Assembly: GCA_965204155.1 (NCBI GenBank)
Contig: OZ241971.1
Coordinates: forward strand, 4,526,001-4,590,000
Direction of reading: 5' to 3'
From: UBA6522 sp965204155
GTDB lineage: Bacteria; Pseudomonadota; Gammaproteobacteria; Steroidobacterales; Rariloculaceae
Length of the DNA: 64,000 nt
This document shows positions 1 to 9,066 of this stretch, piece by piece. The notes below the pieces were generated by a model. That model saw nothing but the letters and a program-made list of their open reading frames with translations. It made no database searches and was not told the DNA's origin. Made by a program: the position numbers and the translations under genes. Positions within the stretch are counted from its first letter, which is position 1. Each line of letters begins with the position of its first letter.

Positions 1-603
1 GATGCGCAGCGGGACACCGTCATCCTCGTATGGAAGCGGGTCCTCCCAGAACAATTCCGCGAAATGGCTTGCCGAGGCATCCACCAGCACGAAGGAACGA
101 TCGAATCCCCGCGTTGCCGGCGTGTAGCCCTCGCCGGCGCCCAGGTCCCACTTGCCCGCCATGAAGGTCGTGTAACCCGCGTCCTGCAACAACTCCGGCA
201 GGATGGCCCAGTCGCGACGCAACAGGTGGCCGCGCCGGCCGGACATGGGATTGCCGATCAACTCCAGGGCCGCCGCCGTGCCCTGGCTGGCCATGAGCAT
301 GACGCGTGTCGGCTGACAGGCCCGGTCGGCATGGAAGTTGGTCAGCCGTACGCCCGCAAACGCGAGTTCGTCCAGATGGGGGGTCGGGATTTCGCTGCCG
401 AACGGGCCAATGTCGGTGTAGCCGAGATCGTCGGCGACGATGTAGAGAATGTTGGGGGTATCCCCGCCCTGCCCCGATGCTCCGCTCTCGGTAACGGAGG
501 TTTCGCCTCCCCGCGGTTGACTCGCCGGGACTTCCGTTTCCGGGGAACATGCCTGCAATCCACCGAATAGTCCCAGTATGACCAGGCTGTTCCAATACTT
601 CAT
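1..603 (-). CDS. Sulfatase lipoprotein, N-terminal part (cut by window edge)
   Basis: The first 201 codons of an arylsulfatase-type enzyme are present; the C-terminus lies beyond base 1. Sulfatases hydrolyse sulfate esters with a formylglycine made from Cys or Ser. The frame starts at an ATG at 603 and opens with a lipoprotein signal (lipobox L-Q-A-C near residue 19). It is followed by the metal-site block NILYIVADDLGYTD and the modification motif C-Q-P-T-R, a canonical CxPxR. A GKWDLGAGEGY block with a downstream RGFDRSF is shared with the sulfatase at 19472, so the two are close paralogues. It lies on the same strand downstream of a putative sulfate exporter and UspA, which fits release and disposal of sulfate. 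Substrate unknown. Confidence 0.9.
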   Translation of the reverse strand, partial: MKYWNSLVILGLFGGLQACSPETEVPASQPRGGETSVTESGASGQGGDTPNILYIVADDLGYTDIGPFGSEIPTPHLDELAFAGVRLTNFHADRACQPTRVMLMASQGTAAALELIGNPMSGRRGHLLRRDWAILPELLQDAGYTTFMAGKWDLGAGEGYTPATRGFDRSFVLVDASASHFAELFWEDPLPYEDDGVPLRI

Positions 604-696
604 GACGCTACCTCTGCATCCCGAGGTCGAGTCTAGCATCGGGCAGTGGGTCGTTTTTCGTACCGGCGATTACGCCAACTCGAGGAGTCTGGATTG

Positions 697-1143
697 TCAG
701 GCCTCAACGGAAAGCAGTCTGGTTTGACCGCCAATTCTCTTGCCCAGCTTTTGAGGCAAATTGCCTGACCGGAACCGGCCCCACGCATTCAACGACTTGC
801 GTCCGGTTATGAGCAAGTCCGGGCACTCCAGGGCCACTTCTTCCATGATTTCCGTAATCGGCTCTCCGTGCCGGACCTTGTAACCGGCGCTCAAGCCTTG
901 CGCCCGGCACATCCCGTCAAATTCCCGTTGAATCTGCTGGGCATCTTCCTGCAGACAACCATCCACGTAATCCAGGTACCGTTTCCGCCCCTGTGCATAT
1001 ATTTCGTTGTAGAACTGCTTCAGCCAGGGGTCGATGACGTGCAGGGCGGTAACGTCCGCCGGCCGGGACAGTCCCAGAGAAATCGCCCGTTCAATGGCGC
1101 CTCTGGTATGGGACTCGCCATCTATGCAGACAAGAATCTTCAC
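697..1143 (-). CDS. Universal stress protein (UspA family)
   Basis: A 148-residue single-domain Usp protein, normal length for the family. It starts MKILVCIDG, the usual first beta-strand, and ends with the ITGRKSLNAWGRFRSG region, which resembles the nucleotide-binding G-x2-G-x9-G-S/T pattern in a modified form. The start is a GTG 12 bp after the stop of the putative sulfate exporter, so the two are probably cotranscribed. Usp domains commonly sit beside ion transporters as regulatory partners; a regulatory role here is inference. Confidence 0.85.
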   Translation of the reverse strand: MKILVCIDGESHTRGAIERAISLGLSRPADVTALHVIDPWLKQFYNEIYAQGRKRYLDYVDGCLQEDAQQIQREFDGMCRAQGLSAGYKVRHGEPITEIMEEVALECPDLLITGRKSLNAWGRFRSGNLPQKLGKRIGGQTRLLSVEA

Positions 1144-1155
1144 GGCGAGGGTCCG

Positions 1156-2280
1156 TCAGCCTCCGGTCACGCGCAGCAATTGACTGCCGATCACGAACAC
1201 CGCACCCAGGCCCAATATCATTTTCACCATGGACGCGGAAATGCCGATCTTGAAGGCCGTACCGCCCGCCTTCTTCATGTCCTCGATGGAGATGGAAAGG
1301 CCTATGCCGGCAAACCCGATGGCGAAGCACCACGTATAGGCCGAGTCCATGGCCCAGAACGGTGAGCCGACGATGCCGGGACCCCCAAGGACTCCGAGAT
1401 TCAGACTGTTCAGGAGCACCAGCACGAAGAATCCGAGAATGAAGATGGGAAACTTGTCCTTCACCAACTGCCACTTGTTGATCGTCTGACCCGGTTCCTG
1501 CTTCCCGGTGCGCAGAATGTAGAACCAGAGGGCGAACAACACCACCAGCGGCAGGAACATGATGCGGGCCACGTTGATCAGCACCGCGGTGTTCAGGGAT
1601 TCGGGACCGTACCATTCCGCCGCTGCCACCAGTTGCGCCGTGTTCAGGATCGCCACTGCGGACCAGGCGCCGAACTGCGACTCCGACAAGCCGATGGCGG
1701 ACCCGATGTAGGGCATCGTGAACAGCATCAGGGTTCCGAACAGCAACACCGTACCGATGGCATAGGCCATTTCCAGCGGCTTCGCCTTCACGACGGGCGA
1801 GGTGGCGATGATGGCGGAAACGCCGCAAATGCCCGTTCCGGCGCCCATGATGCCGCCCAGCCCGTCCGAGACACCTCGCCGCTTGCACCACCACATCACG
1901 ACAATGGCGGTGCCGAAGATGAAGACCACCGTCAGGGCCAGGCCCACGCCCCCTACCCTGACGACATCGGCCCAGACGTAGTGCACGCCCAGGATGATGA
2001 TGCCCGGCTTGATGACGGGCCGGGCAACGCCGATGCCCGGGAGCAATGCCTTCGGTAACGGTAGCGTGTTGCGTATGAGGATGCCTCCCAGCAGCAGGAT
2101 CACCACATAGTTGAGCTGCGCGCTCTCCCAGAGGAAGGTGGCCCAGGCCATGCCGGCCTCGTGATAGTTGCGAATCAGGCGGTCCAGGTTTCTGCCAAGA
2201 AAGGCAAAGACCAGGCAAAACAGGAATCCCGGAACATACCTGCGCCAGTCCGGAACGATCAGGGACTTTAGTCTTTTCAC
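1156..2280 (-). CDS. YeiH-family putative sulfate exporter (UPF0324)
   Basis: A 374-residue integral membrane protein with about ten hydrophobic segments. The family signature GAGTGICGVSAIIATSPVVKAK lies near residues 145-167. The family (Cons_hypoth698/YeiH) is annotated as putative sulfate exporters; transport has been tested for few members. The start is GTG with AGAGG five bases upstream. Its neighbours are a small membrane protein upstream, UspA 12 bp downstream and then a sulfatase, which makes export of sulfate freed by sulfatases an attractive inference. Confidence 0.85.
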   Translation of the reverse strand: MKRLKSLIVPDWRRYVPGFLFCLVFAFLGRNLDRLIRNYHEAGMAWATFLWESAQLNYVVILLLGGILIRNTLPLPKALLPGIGVARPVIKPGIIILGVHYVWADVVRVGGVGLALTVVFIFGTAIVVMWWCKRRGVSDGLGGIMGAGTGICGVSAIIATSPVVKAKPLEMAYAIGTVLLFGTLMLFTMPYIGSAIGLSESQFGAWSAVAILNTAQLVAAAEWYGPESLNTAVLINVARIMFLPLVVLFALWFYILRTGKQEPGQTINKWQLVKDKFPIFILGFFVLVLLNSLNLGVLGGPGIVGSPFWAMDSAYTWCFAIGFAGIGLSISIEDMKKAGGTAFKIGISASMVKMILGLGAVFVIGSQLLRVTGG

Positions 2281-2335
2281 AAAAACCTCTGTACGGGAAA
2301 CGCCGAAACGATGAAGTCAGGCAGCGTGCATCTGG

Positions 2336-2524
2336 TCAGAACAGATACAACGTGGAACTGAAAAAATGACGAATCTGCTCGGGGAAAGCCACGCTGAGCA
2401 GGAGAATGGCCATGGCGATGAGAAGCGCCCAGACATCTTCACGCTTTTCGGAGGAAAACGCTTCCTCGGCTGCCTCCTGCAAGTCAAGACTCTGCTGTTT
2501 GTGCGATGCGTCGCGTTCAGCCAT
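2336..2524 (-). CDS. Small single-span membrane protein
   Basis: A 62-residue protein with a charged, Glu-rich N-terminal half and one hydrophobic segment (VWALLIAMAILLLSVAF) near the C-terminus. The start at 2524 is chosen over a longer frame because GGGAGAGG lies just upstream and the extension has no membrane or signal character. It lies 55 bp upstream of the putative sulfate exporter on the same strand and is probably an accessory subunit or regulator of it. No family recognised. Confidence 0.65.
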   Translation of the reverse strand: MAERDASHKQQSLDLQEAAEEAFSSEKREDVWALLIAMAILLLSVAFPEQIRHFFSSTLYLF

Positions 2525-2772
2525 GGCATGCCTCTCCCGGTGGTTCGAGCGACACTCTATCGTACAAGGCGCGCAATGCAAGCCAGGGGCAACGCGCACA
2601 TCATCTCGCCACGGTTCGCCCGACATCCGGACCCTGAAACCGGATTCCCTTATCTCCCGACGGATACATATTTTTGTGACCGCCATGCAGACTGGCTATG
2701 AAGTAACCGGGTCAAAACTGCATCTGGTTATACTTGCCCACCAGGGATCGGTTGAGGGTGGAGAAACCGGAG

Positions 2773-4227
2773 ATGAGAAGAATGACAACAGGAATCACCG
2801 GCACCGGTACCCATGCGCTGCTTCTTGCCGTTGTCCTGGGCACGCTTCCGGGGCTGCTCCAGGCACAGACGGCAGATCGCCCCGACATTCTCTTCATCGC
2901 CATCGATGACATGAACGACTGGATCAGCCCGCTGGACGGGCACCCCCAGGCCATCACACCCAATATGGAAAGGCTCGCCGAACGCGGCCTCCTGTTCACC
3001 AACGCTCACTCGCCAGCGGTCGTCTGCAACGCTTCGCGCACGTCCATGCTGACCGGGCTGCGGCCGTCCACGACGGGCGTGTACTTCAACCAGAACACCT
3101 GGCAGGAAAACGAGCGCGCCACCAGCGTGCGGACGCTGCCCGGCTATTTCATGGACTCGGGCTACGCAACACACGGTTCCGGCAAGATCTTTCACAGCAA
3201 CAACAACGACCGAACCGCCTGGAATTCATACTATCCGTCCTTTGATCACGAGCGGCCGAGCGAGGCCAGGCCGTCGGGACGATTGCCTGTCAACGGAAAC
3301 GACTTCGGCGGCACCACCTTCGATTGGGGCCCGATCGTGGCCGAAGATGCGGCGACCTCGGACGGCCAGATGGCCGACTGGATGGCGAGGCACCTGAACA
3401 CGGCGAGCGACGGGCCGCAGTTCAATTCGGTCGGTTTTCGCCGTCCGCACCAACCCTGGTTCGTGCCGGGCAAGTACTTCGACATGCATCCCATCGATGC
3501 GATCCAACTCCCGCCGATCGTGGAAAACGACCTCGACGATGTCCCGGAAGCCGCGCTGCGCGGAAACTCCGTGACCGAAGGAAATGCGATCAATGGTCAG
3601 ACCAACCGGTTCCTGCATGAGTGGGTACTCGCAAACGATCAGTGGCACGCAGCCGTGCAGGGAAACCTTGCCAGCATCACCTTTGTGGACGCCATGCTGG
3701 GCCGGGTGCTCGACGGGCTCGACCGGAGCGGGCGGGCGGACAATACGATCATCGTCGTATTCGGGGATCACGGGTTCCATGTCGGGGAGAAATCGTCCTA
3801 TGCGAAGAAAACGCTTTGGCGCGAGTCGACCCGGGTGGCACTGTTCATCGTGGCGCCGGGAGTGACCGCGCCCGGAACCAGAACGGATGCTCCGGTCTCG
3901 CTGCTCGATCTGTATCCCACGCTGACGGACCTCGCGGGTCTGCCGATGCCCGCACACGTCGAGGGCACGAGCCTGATGCCGTTGTTCAAGGACCCCGACG
4001 CAGAGTGGGACCGGCCCGTGGTCACGACCAACGGCTATCGCAACCACTCCATAACCGACAAACGCTACCAGTACATACGCTGGTCGGACGGGTCCGAAGA
4101 GCTGTATGACTTTGTGGCCGATCCTCACGAATTCACGAACCTCGCGGGTGATCCTCAATACCAGGGGATCAAGGACGGATTGGCGAAATGGTTCCCCGGG
4201 GAAAACGCTCCGGACATTCGGGATTGA
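2773..4227 (+). CDS. Secreted sulfatase (iduronate-2-sulfatase-like)
   Basis: A 484-residue enzyme with a signal peptide ending around LLQAQ. The metal-binding block DILFIAIDDMNDW follows, then the formylglycine motif C-N-A-S-R (CxAxR type) and the later FGDHGFHVGEKSSYAKKTLWRE block that binds metal and substrate in this family. The long DDMNDW style and C-terminal layout resemble iduronate-2-sulfatase/choline-sulfatase-like bacterial enzymes more than the two lipoprotein sulfatases in the window. An ATG at 2773 follows GGTGGAG; 2782 is an alternative. It is followed after 15 bp by a DUF6152-like gene and then an FG-GAP lipoprotein, probably one operon. Confidence 0.9.
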   Translation: MRRMTTGITGTGTHALLLAVVLGTLPGLLQAQTADRPDILFIAIDDMNDWISPLDGHPQAITPNMERLAERGLLFTNAHSPAVVCNASRTSMLTGLRPSTTGVYFNQNTWQENERATSVRTLPGYFMDSGYATHGSGKIFHSNNNDRTAWNSYYPSFDHERPSEARPSGRLPVNGNDFGGTTFDWGPIVAEDAATSDGQMADWMARHLNTASDGPQFNSVGFRRPHQPWFVPGKYFDMHPIDAIQLPPIVENDLDDVPEAALRGNSVTEGNAINGQTNRFLHEWVLANDQWHAAVQGNLASITFVDAMLGRVLDGLDRSGRADNTIIVVFGDHGFHVGEKSSYAKKTLWRESTRVALFIVAPGVTAPGTRTDAPVSLLDLYPTLTDLAGLPMPAHVEGTSLMPLFKDPDAEWDRPVVTTNGYRNHSITDKRYQYIRWSDGSEELYDFVADPHEFTNLAGDPQYQGIKDGLAKWFPGENAPDIRD

Positions 4228-4242
4228 GATGAGAAGAGCACG

Positions 4243-4650
4243 ATGAATCGTGATTCTCATGCGAAATTGGCTGCGCTGGCAGCGGCGGTTTGCGTATTCA
4301 GTGCCCATGCACATCACGGCACCGCGGGTCGCTACGAGTCGGAGCTTCTTGAAATTTCGGGAACGGTGGTCAGCCTGATGTTCATCAATCCCCATGCGCT
4401 GCTTGCCGTAGAGGTGCCGGATGAGCAAGGCAACCCGGTCCGGTGGATGGCCGAGTTCAACAATCCGCCGCTGATGGCCGAGCAGGGATGGCACAAGGAA
4501 ATCCTCAAGCCCGGCGACAAGGTGACGATCATCGGGTTGCCACTGAGGAACGGGGCTCCGGGTATCCGACTCTCGCGCGGGGCGAACGGCGCCAAGGTCA
4601 TCATGACGGAAACCGGCGAGGAGATCTTTCGTGAGGAACCGCCGAACTGA
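4243..4650 (+). CDS. DUF6152-like exported protein, short form (copy 1)
   Basis: A 135-residue protein with a signal peptide ending A-H-A, leaving HHG at the predicted mature N-terminus. Shared family features follow: an ISGTV strand, the F-I-N-P-H motif near residue 50, a W-M-A-E block, and LKPGDKVTIIG. No C-terminal partner domain is attached. It sits 15 bp after a sulfatase and its stop is 1 bp before the next ATG, so it is surely cotranscribed with both. Family assignment is from recognition of the AHHS...NPH...PGD pattern; the biochemical role is unknown. Confidence 0.8.
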   Translation: MNRDSHAKLAALAAAVCVFSAHAHHGTAGRYESELLEISGTVVSLMFINPHALLAVEVPDEQGNPVRWMAEFNNPPLMAEQGWHKEILKPGDKVTIIGLPLRNGAPGIRLSRGANGAKVIMTETGEEIFREEPPN

Positions 4651-4651
4651 C

Positions 4652-6418
4652 ATGACGGCGAAAACGCTCTCTCTGCTGTTGACGCTGGGGTTTGCCGCGA
4701 CCGCGGCCTGTACCGGACCCTCGGACGAGACTGCGGGACCGGCGGACGAGACTGCGGCGCCGGCGATGAGAGACTCGACCGGTGAGGCACCCGGGCAGGA
4801 TGCCGCCCCAGGTGCCGAGGCAGGCACCCGTATCGCCCAGATTGCCTATATCAAGGCGTCCAATACCGGCTTCGGCGACAATTTCGGCGCCGGCAGTTCG
4901 GCGATCGGCGATGACGCGGTATCGCTCAGCGCCGATGGCATGACGCTGGCCGTGGGCGCTCCGTTCGAGAGCAGCGGCGCCGCGGGCATCTATAGCGACC
5001 AGGCGGACGACTCTGTCTATGGCGCGGGCGCCGTCTATGTGTTCGTACCCCAGGGAGACACCTGGGTTCAACAGGCCTATATCAAGGCCTCCAATCCCGG
5101 CATCACGGACAATTTCGGATTCGCCACCGCGCTGAGCGCCGACGGCAACACGCTGGCCGTATCGGCTCACTTCGAGGCCGGCGGCGGTACCGGCGTCGGC
5201 GCCGATCAGAACGACGATTCGATTCCACAGGCCGGCGCAGTCTACGTCTTTACCCGTACGGGCACGACATGGGCTCAGCAGGCCTATATCAAGGCGTCGA
5301 ATACAGGCCATATTGGCGAGCGCCTGGATCCTGACGATCAGCCGGAACTGGCCGGCGAACATTTCGGACCCGTCGCGTCAGGCGAATACAGCTACGCGGA
5401 TTCCTACGGCGAGGTGTTCGACGACGGCGACCAGTTCGGCTCGGCGATCGCGCTGAGCGACGACGGGAATGTCCTGGTGGCCACCGCAACCGCAGAAGAC
5501 AGCGGCACACCGGGCGTAAACAGCGACCAGACCGACAACTCCAAGCGGTCTGCGGGTGCCGCTTACGTATTCAGGCGCGCAGGAACGACGTGGAATCAGA
5601 CCGCCTATATCAAGCCGTCGAACCCGGAGGTGGACGCGTTATTCGGTTACTCGGTAGCGCTTTCGGCCGATGGCCGCAGAGTTGCAGTCGGGGCATACGA
5701 TGAAGACGGTTCGCCGGCCTCGACCAACGAATTTCAGGACGGCCTGGTCCGGGGAACGGGCGCCGTATACGTTTTCGATTTCGACGGTGAGACCTGGCGC
5801 CAGACGGGCTACCTCAAAGCGTCCAATGCCGAGCGGGGCGATTCCCTCGGTGTCGCGGTTGTGATCAGCGACGACGGCAGGACGGTTGTCGCCACCGCCC
5901 AGGACGAAGACGGTCTCTCAACCGGTATCAATAACATCCCCGGGCCTGACTACCAGGACGACATACGCCCGACGACAGGCGCCGTATATGCATTCGTCGA
6001 GCAGGACGGCACCTGGTCCCAGCAGGCGTACATCAAGGCGTCCAATACCGGTTCGGGCGACGTGTTCGGCTCGCGGCTCGCCCTCAGCGGTGATGGCAAC
6101 GTGCTCGTGGTGGGCGCGCAGCTGGAGGACAGCGCCTCCCAGGGGATCGACGGTTTTCAGGACGATGACTCGGCGCTGGAAGCAGGCGCCGTGTATCTGT
6201 TCACCAGAACCGACGACACCTGGGCGCAGGAAGCCTATGTCAAGGGCTCGAATACCGAAATTTTCGACGAATTCGGCAGCTCCGTCAGCATCAGCGCCGA
6301 CGGCTCGGTGTTTGCGGTGGGCTCATACTACGAAGACAGTGCCGCCACCGGCGTCGGGGGAGATCAGAGCGACAATTCGATGCTGGAAGCCGGCGCCGTC
6401 TATCTGTTTCGCCGATGA
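4652..6418 (+). CDS. FG-GAP repeat lipoprotein, predicted seven-bladed beta-propeller
   Basis: A 588-residue protein. The signal peptide ends in lipobox T-A-A-C near residue 20. It is followed by a Thr/Ala/Pro/Glu linker and then seven repeats of about 70 residues. Each repeat has a form of AYIKASN...D.FG, then S-DG--LAVGA--ED, DQ-D-S and AGAVYVF. The third repeat carries a roughly 35-residue insertion. FG-GAP repeats fold as integrin-type propellers, often for adhesion or ligand binding at the cell surface. The ATG at 4652 is preferred to a GTG at 4631 because only it gives a clean lipoprotein signal. It is the last gene of the sulfatase/DUF6152 operon. Confidence 0.85.
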   Translation: MTAKTLSLLLTLGFAATAACTGPSDETAGPADETAAPAMRDSTGEAPGQDAAPGAEAGTRIAQIAYIKASNTGFGDNFGAGSSAIGDDAVSLSADGMTLAVGAPFESSGAAGIYSDQADDSVYGAGAVYVFVPQGDTWVQQAYIKASNPGITDNFGFATALSADGNTLAVSAHFEAGGGTGVGADQNDDSIPQAGAVYVFTRTGTTWAQQAYIKASNTGHIGERLDPDDQPELAGEHFGPVASGEYSYADSYGEVFDDGDQFGSAIALSDDGNVLVATATAEDSGTPGVNSDQTDNSKRSAGAAYVFRRAGTTWNQTAYIKPSNPEVDALFGYSVALSADGRRVAVGAYDEDGSPASTNEFQDGLVRGTGAVYVFDFDGETWRQTGYLKASNAERGDSLGVAVVISDDGRTVVATAQDEDGLSTGINNIPGPDYQDDIRPTTGAVYAFVEQDGTWSQQAYIKASNTGSGDVFGSRLALSGDGNVLVVGAQLEDSASQGIDGFQDDDSALEAGAVYLFTRTDDTWAQEAYVKGSNTEIFDEFGSSVSISADGSVFAVGSYYEDSAATGVGGDQSDNSMLEAGAVYLFRR

Positions 6419-6710
6419 AGGGAACCCGGAGCGCGTTCAGAGTGACCGTCCCGTTTCTGCAGGCGGTCTGCCGACAATCTCATTAGAACCCGGAAGCCGT
6501 GTCGCTCACCGGCTTAAGCGGCGGTCATCCTCCGCTTCCTCGACGCCGAGGACATCGAATACCGCAGCGAGGAATAGATTTCCGGGCCGGATAAGGGCGA
6601 TTGCGTGCCCCGCTGGACGGGGCTTCGCCTCACGTTGGAGGGGGGACCGGGGGTTGACCGTCGCCCGGCAGGCGACTACCGTTTGGCGCCCACCCCGCCA
6701 GGTACGTGCC
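6419..6710. other. Intergenic stretch, nothing recognised
   Basis: This is a gap of 292 bases between the FG-GAP lipoprotein and the YceH gene. Short open frames on both strands lack start signals and family features. No convincing promoter or terminator was seen by eye. Confidence 0.5.
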
Positions 6711-7367
6711 ATGTCCCGCATCCACCTGAGCCCCGTCGAGGCGCGCATTATCGGCTGCCTCATGGAGAAGGCGGTTCTGACGCCCGATCAGTGCCCGTTG
6801 ACGCTGAATGCACTGACGACGGCCTGCAACCAGAAGTCGAGCCGGGCGCCCGTGATGACGCTGGAACGTGCTGCCGTCGAACGCGCCGCGCGCGACCTGA
6901 GCGAAAAATCGCTCGTCATGCGCGACGAGAATTTCAGAAGCGGCGTGGTGAAGTACCGGCAGCGCCTGTGCAACACGATGTTCAACGAACTGAAGTTCGC
7001 GGAGGACGAGTACGCGGTGATCTGCCTGCTGCTGCTGCGCGGCCCGCAGACCCCGGGCGAACTTCGGGCGCGTAGCAAACGCCTGCACGTCTTCGCGGAC
7101 AACGAGGCGGTCGCCGAAACGCTGCAGCGCCTGATCGATGACGGCGGTGAGCGGGGCGCTGTGGTCGCGAGGCTCGCGCGCGTTGCCGGACGCCGTGACC
7201 ACCAGTACGCGCACCTGCTGTCCGGTACGATCGAATCCGTGCCGGCGGACGACGTGCCGGCCAGGGCGGAACCGCGGGGCACGCGGCTCTCGGAACTCGA
7301 ACGACGGGTCGCCGTGCTGGAACTCGAAGTGGCGGCACTCAAGGGGCGGCTTTCCGGCCCTGCGTAG
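6711..7367 (+). CDS. yceH: YceH family protein (DUF480/UPF0502)
   Basis: A 218-residue protein beginning MSRIHLSPVEARIIGCLMEK, the typical YceH opening. It has two winged-helix-like segments (residues about 5-80 and 95-165), including TPDQCPLTLNAL and a RGPQTPGELRAR block, and a C-terminal coiled coil (ERRVAVLELEVAALKGRL). Length and order match gammaproteobacterial YceH. Molecular function is not established. An in-frame extension upstream has no family similarity, so the start at 6711 is used. It is a lone gene on this strand. Confidence 0.9.
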   Translation: MSRIHLSPVEARIIGCLMEKAVLTPDQCPLTLNALTTACNQKSSRAPVMTLERAAVERAARDLSEKSLVMRDENFRSGVVKYRQRLCNTMFNELKFAEDEYAVICLLLLRGPQTPGELRARSKRLHVFADNEAVAETLQRLIDDGGERGAVVARLARVAGRRDHQYAHLLSGTIESVPADDVPARAEPRGTRLSELERRVAVLELEVAALKGRLSGPA

Positions 7368-7478
7368 CGTCCAAGTGTCTCCGGAGCCACTGGATATGAG
7401 CTATATTCGTACGCACTTGCCTCATGACGAGGTCGGCGGACGTCGGCACGGGGAGGTTACCTACGCCTGTTCGGTCCA

Positions 7479-7946
7479 ATGATGTCCGGAGGAGAATCGA
7501 AGCTGAGAGATTTGTCCCGGAAATTCTGTAGCGTCAGGTCCTGTCGCCTGCTCGGTGCGATCGCTGCCTCCTTGCTGACCGGAGCGAGCCTGGCCCACCA
7601 CGGTTTCACGAACCACTTCGATCCCGATCAGGAGCGGATGATCGAGGGATCGGTCGCGGAGTTCAGATTCATCAACCCCCACGTGCTCATCTATATCGAT
7701 GTCGAAAGCGACGGTGGAGTCCAACGCTGGAAGGTGGAAACGGGCGGAACATCAAGCCAGCTGTCCAGCGGCCGAATGTCGCACGACTCGCTGAAGCCGG
7801 GCGATCGGATCGAGGTTGTCGGCCACCCGTCGCGACATACGGACTTCGAGCTCAGGGCCAGCCGGATGATCCTTCCGGACGGGCGCGAGATCACCATGCG
7901 AAATCCTTACGGGCCCGTGCCGTTTTTCCAGCAGCAAGAGAACTGA
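7479..7946 (+). CDS. DUF6152-like exported protein, short form (copy 2)
   Basis: A 155-residue protein. A long n-region precedes a signal peptide ending S-L-A, giving HHG at the predicted mature end. It contains F-I-N-P-H, the W-K-V-E-T-G-G block, HDSLKPGDRIEVVG and an LPDGREITM segment. The start is uncertain: ATGs lie at 7479 and 7482, while a strong GGAGGAGA lies inside the frame at about 7488, so translation may begin further in. It is convergent with, and only 17 bp from, a gene for the free-standing partner domain. Confidence 0.75.
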   Translation: MMSGGESKLRDLSRKFCSVRSCRLLGAIAASLLTGASLAHHGFTNHFDPDQERMIEGSVAEFRFINPHVLIYIDVESDGGVQRWKVETGGTSSQLSSGRMSHDSLKPGDRIEVVGHPSRHTDFELRASRMILPDGREITMRNPYGPVPFFQQQEN

Positions 7947-7963
7947 CCGGAAAATTCGGCAGG

Positions 7964-8653
7964 TCAGTTTCCGGGCGTCGGATGGTAGCGCGGGTCGCTG
8001 CAGACGTACTCGTAGAACACTTCGTCGTCGGAGCGCGACCAAATCTTGCGGATCGTCCAGGGCTCGGTGTAGTACTTCGGATCGTCGATGGTGATCATCC
8101 CCTCCAGCGTCTGCCCGTCATCGATCGTGCGGTACCTTTCGATTACACGTAGCTCGTCGCTCTGCAGCACCTGCAGCGGCGGCCCGGGATTGGGTTGTTC
8201 CCTGATCAGCGTCGTTTCCACTACAAGCGAGTCTTCCTCGTAGGTGCCGCTGGAGTGGCCCAGAAGCGTGTGACCCTCCACAGGCTCGCGGCCATCCAGA
8301 AATATCCGTCGCACCTGGTGCGCCTGCTCGTAGAGGATGACGACCCGGTCGTCCCGCTGGATGATCTCCATTGGGTACGGGCCGCGAACGCCGATAATCC
8401 TCGGCATGCCGAAGAGGCAGCGCAGACCGAAATCGGCTTGCGGGTCGACGGCAGCCAGTGCGGCGAGACCCTCTTCGCTCAACGGCGGGTCAGCCAACCA
8501 TCTTTCGTTGGTTTCGCCGTCCGTCGACGGCAGCCAGATGCCCTGCAGGTCCTGCGCGCCCGCAACGAACATCGGTAACGAGCCGACAACCGCCCACAAT
8601 GCGAGGCGCGCCCCGCAGAGACAGGCCCTCGATATACGTCTGTTCCCGTTCAC
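7964..8653 (-). CDS. Free-standing partner domain of the DUF6152-like family (copy a)
   Basis: A 229-residue exported protein (signal peptide ending near A-G-A). It corresponds to the C-terminal domain of the long DUF6152-like proteins of this window. Shared blocks are R-C-L-F-G-M-P-R-I, a YEQAHQVRRIFLDGR strand, GHSSGTYEEDSLVVETT, RVIERY and a terminal VFYEYVC. One Cys lies near residue 79 and one near the C-terminus, a pair also found in most relatives. GTG start; the GTGA overlap with the upstream DUF6152-like stop shows translational coupling. Last gene of the operon beginning at the propeller or the sulfotransferase. Function unknown. Confidence 0.75.
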   Translation of the reverse strand: MNGNRRISRACLCGARLALWAVVGSLPMFVAGAQDLQGIWLPSTDGETNERWLADPPLSEEGLAALAAVDPQADFGLRCLFGMPRIIGVRGPYPMEIIQRDDRVVILYEQAHQVRRIFLDGREPVEGHTLLGHSSGTYEEDSLVVETTLIREQPNPGPPLQVLQSDELRVIERYRTIDDGQTLEGMITIDDPKYYTEPWTIRKIWSRSDDEVFYEYVCSDPRYHPTPGN

Positions 8654-9066
8654 TGAGCCTGCGACCGCGGGTTTCGGCGGAACTCGGTCCCGTCGGGAAA
8701 CACGATCAGGCTGATGTGCAGATCATTCGGGTCGAACCGGGAGGGATGCCCCGCCAGCGTGATCGCGTCGCCTGCCTTCAGCGAGTCGGCACTGAGACCT
8801 CCACGCCGCCGAAACAGGCTGGGACTATTGGTCTCCGCAATCCACTGCTCGGTCTCCCCTGCCGCATTCGTCACGTCGAGGAACACCAGCACGTGGGGGT
8901 TGATGAACTGAAAGTCGGTCACCACACCCTCGAGCGTCACTTCGACATCGATATCGTAGTGAGCCGAGAAACTGTGGTGCCCGTATCCCGAACCCGCGAA
9001 GGCCAGGCACCCGCTCAGAACGGCAACCGACGCGAACGGCACGCATCTGCGAAGACTACAGGTCAT
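8650..9066 (-). CDS. DUF6152-like exported protein, short form (copy 3)
   Basis: A 138-residue protein. The signal peptide ends G-Y-G, leaving HHSFSAHYD at the predicted mature end. It carries F-I-N-P-H, a W-I-A-E-T-N block and an ADSLKAGDAITLAGHPSR segment. The ATG at 9066 overlaps the stop of the upstream partner-domain gene as ATGA, and its own stop overlaps the next start as GTGA. It is thus sandwiched between two partner-domain genes with zero intergenic space, strong evidence that the three act together. Confidence 0.85.
   Translation of the reverse strand: MTCSLRRCVPFASVAVLSGCLAFAGSGYGHHSFSAHYDIDVEVTLEGVVTDFQFINPHVLVFLDVTNAAGETEQWIAETNSPSLFRRRGGLSADSLKAGDAITLAGHPSRFDPNDLHISLIVFPDGTEFRRNPRSQAQ

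Noticed and set aside
3226..4827. A 533-codon open frame antisense to the second sulfatase and copy 1
   Set aside because: High-GC antisense shadow: Arg/Pro/His-rich, no motif, no ribosome site, and the opposite strand holds clear families.
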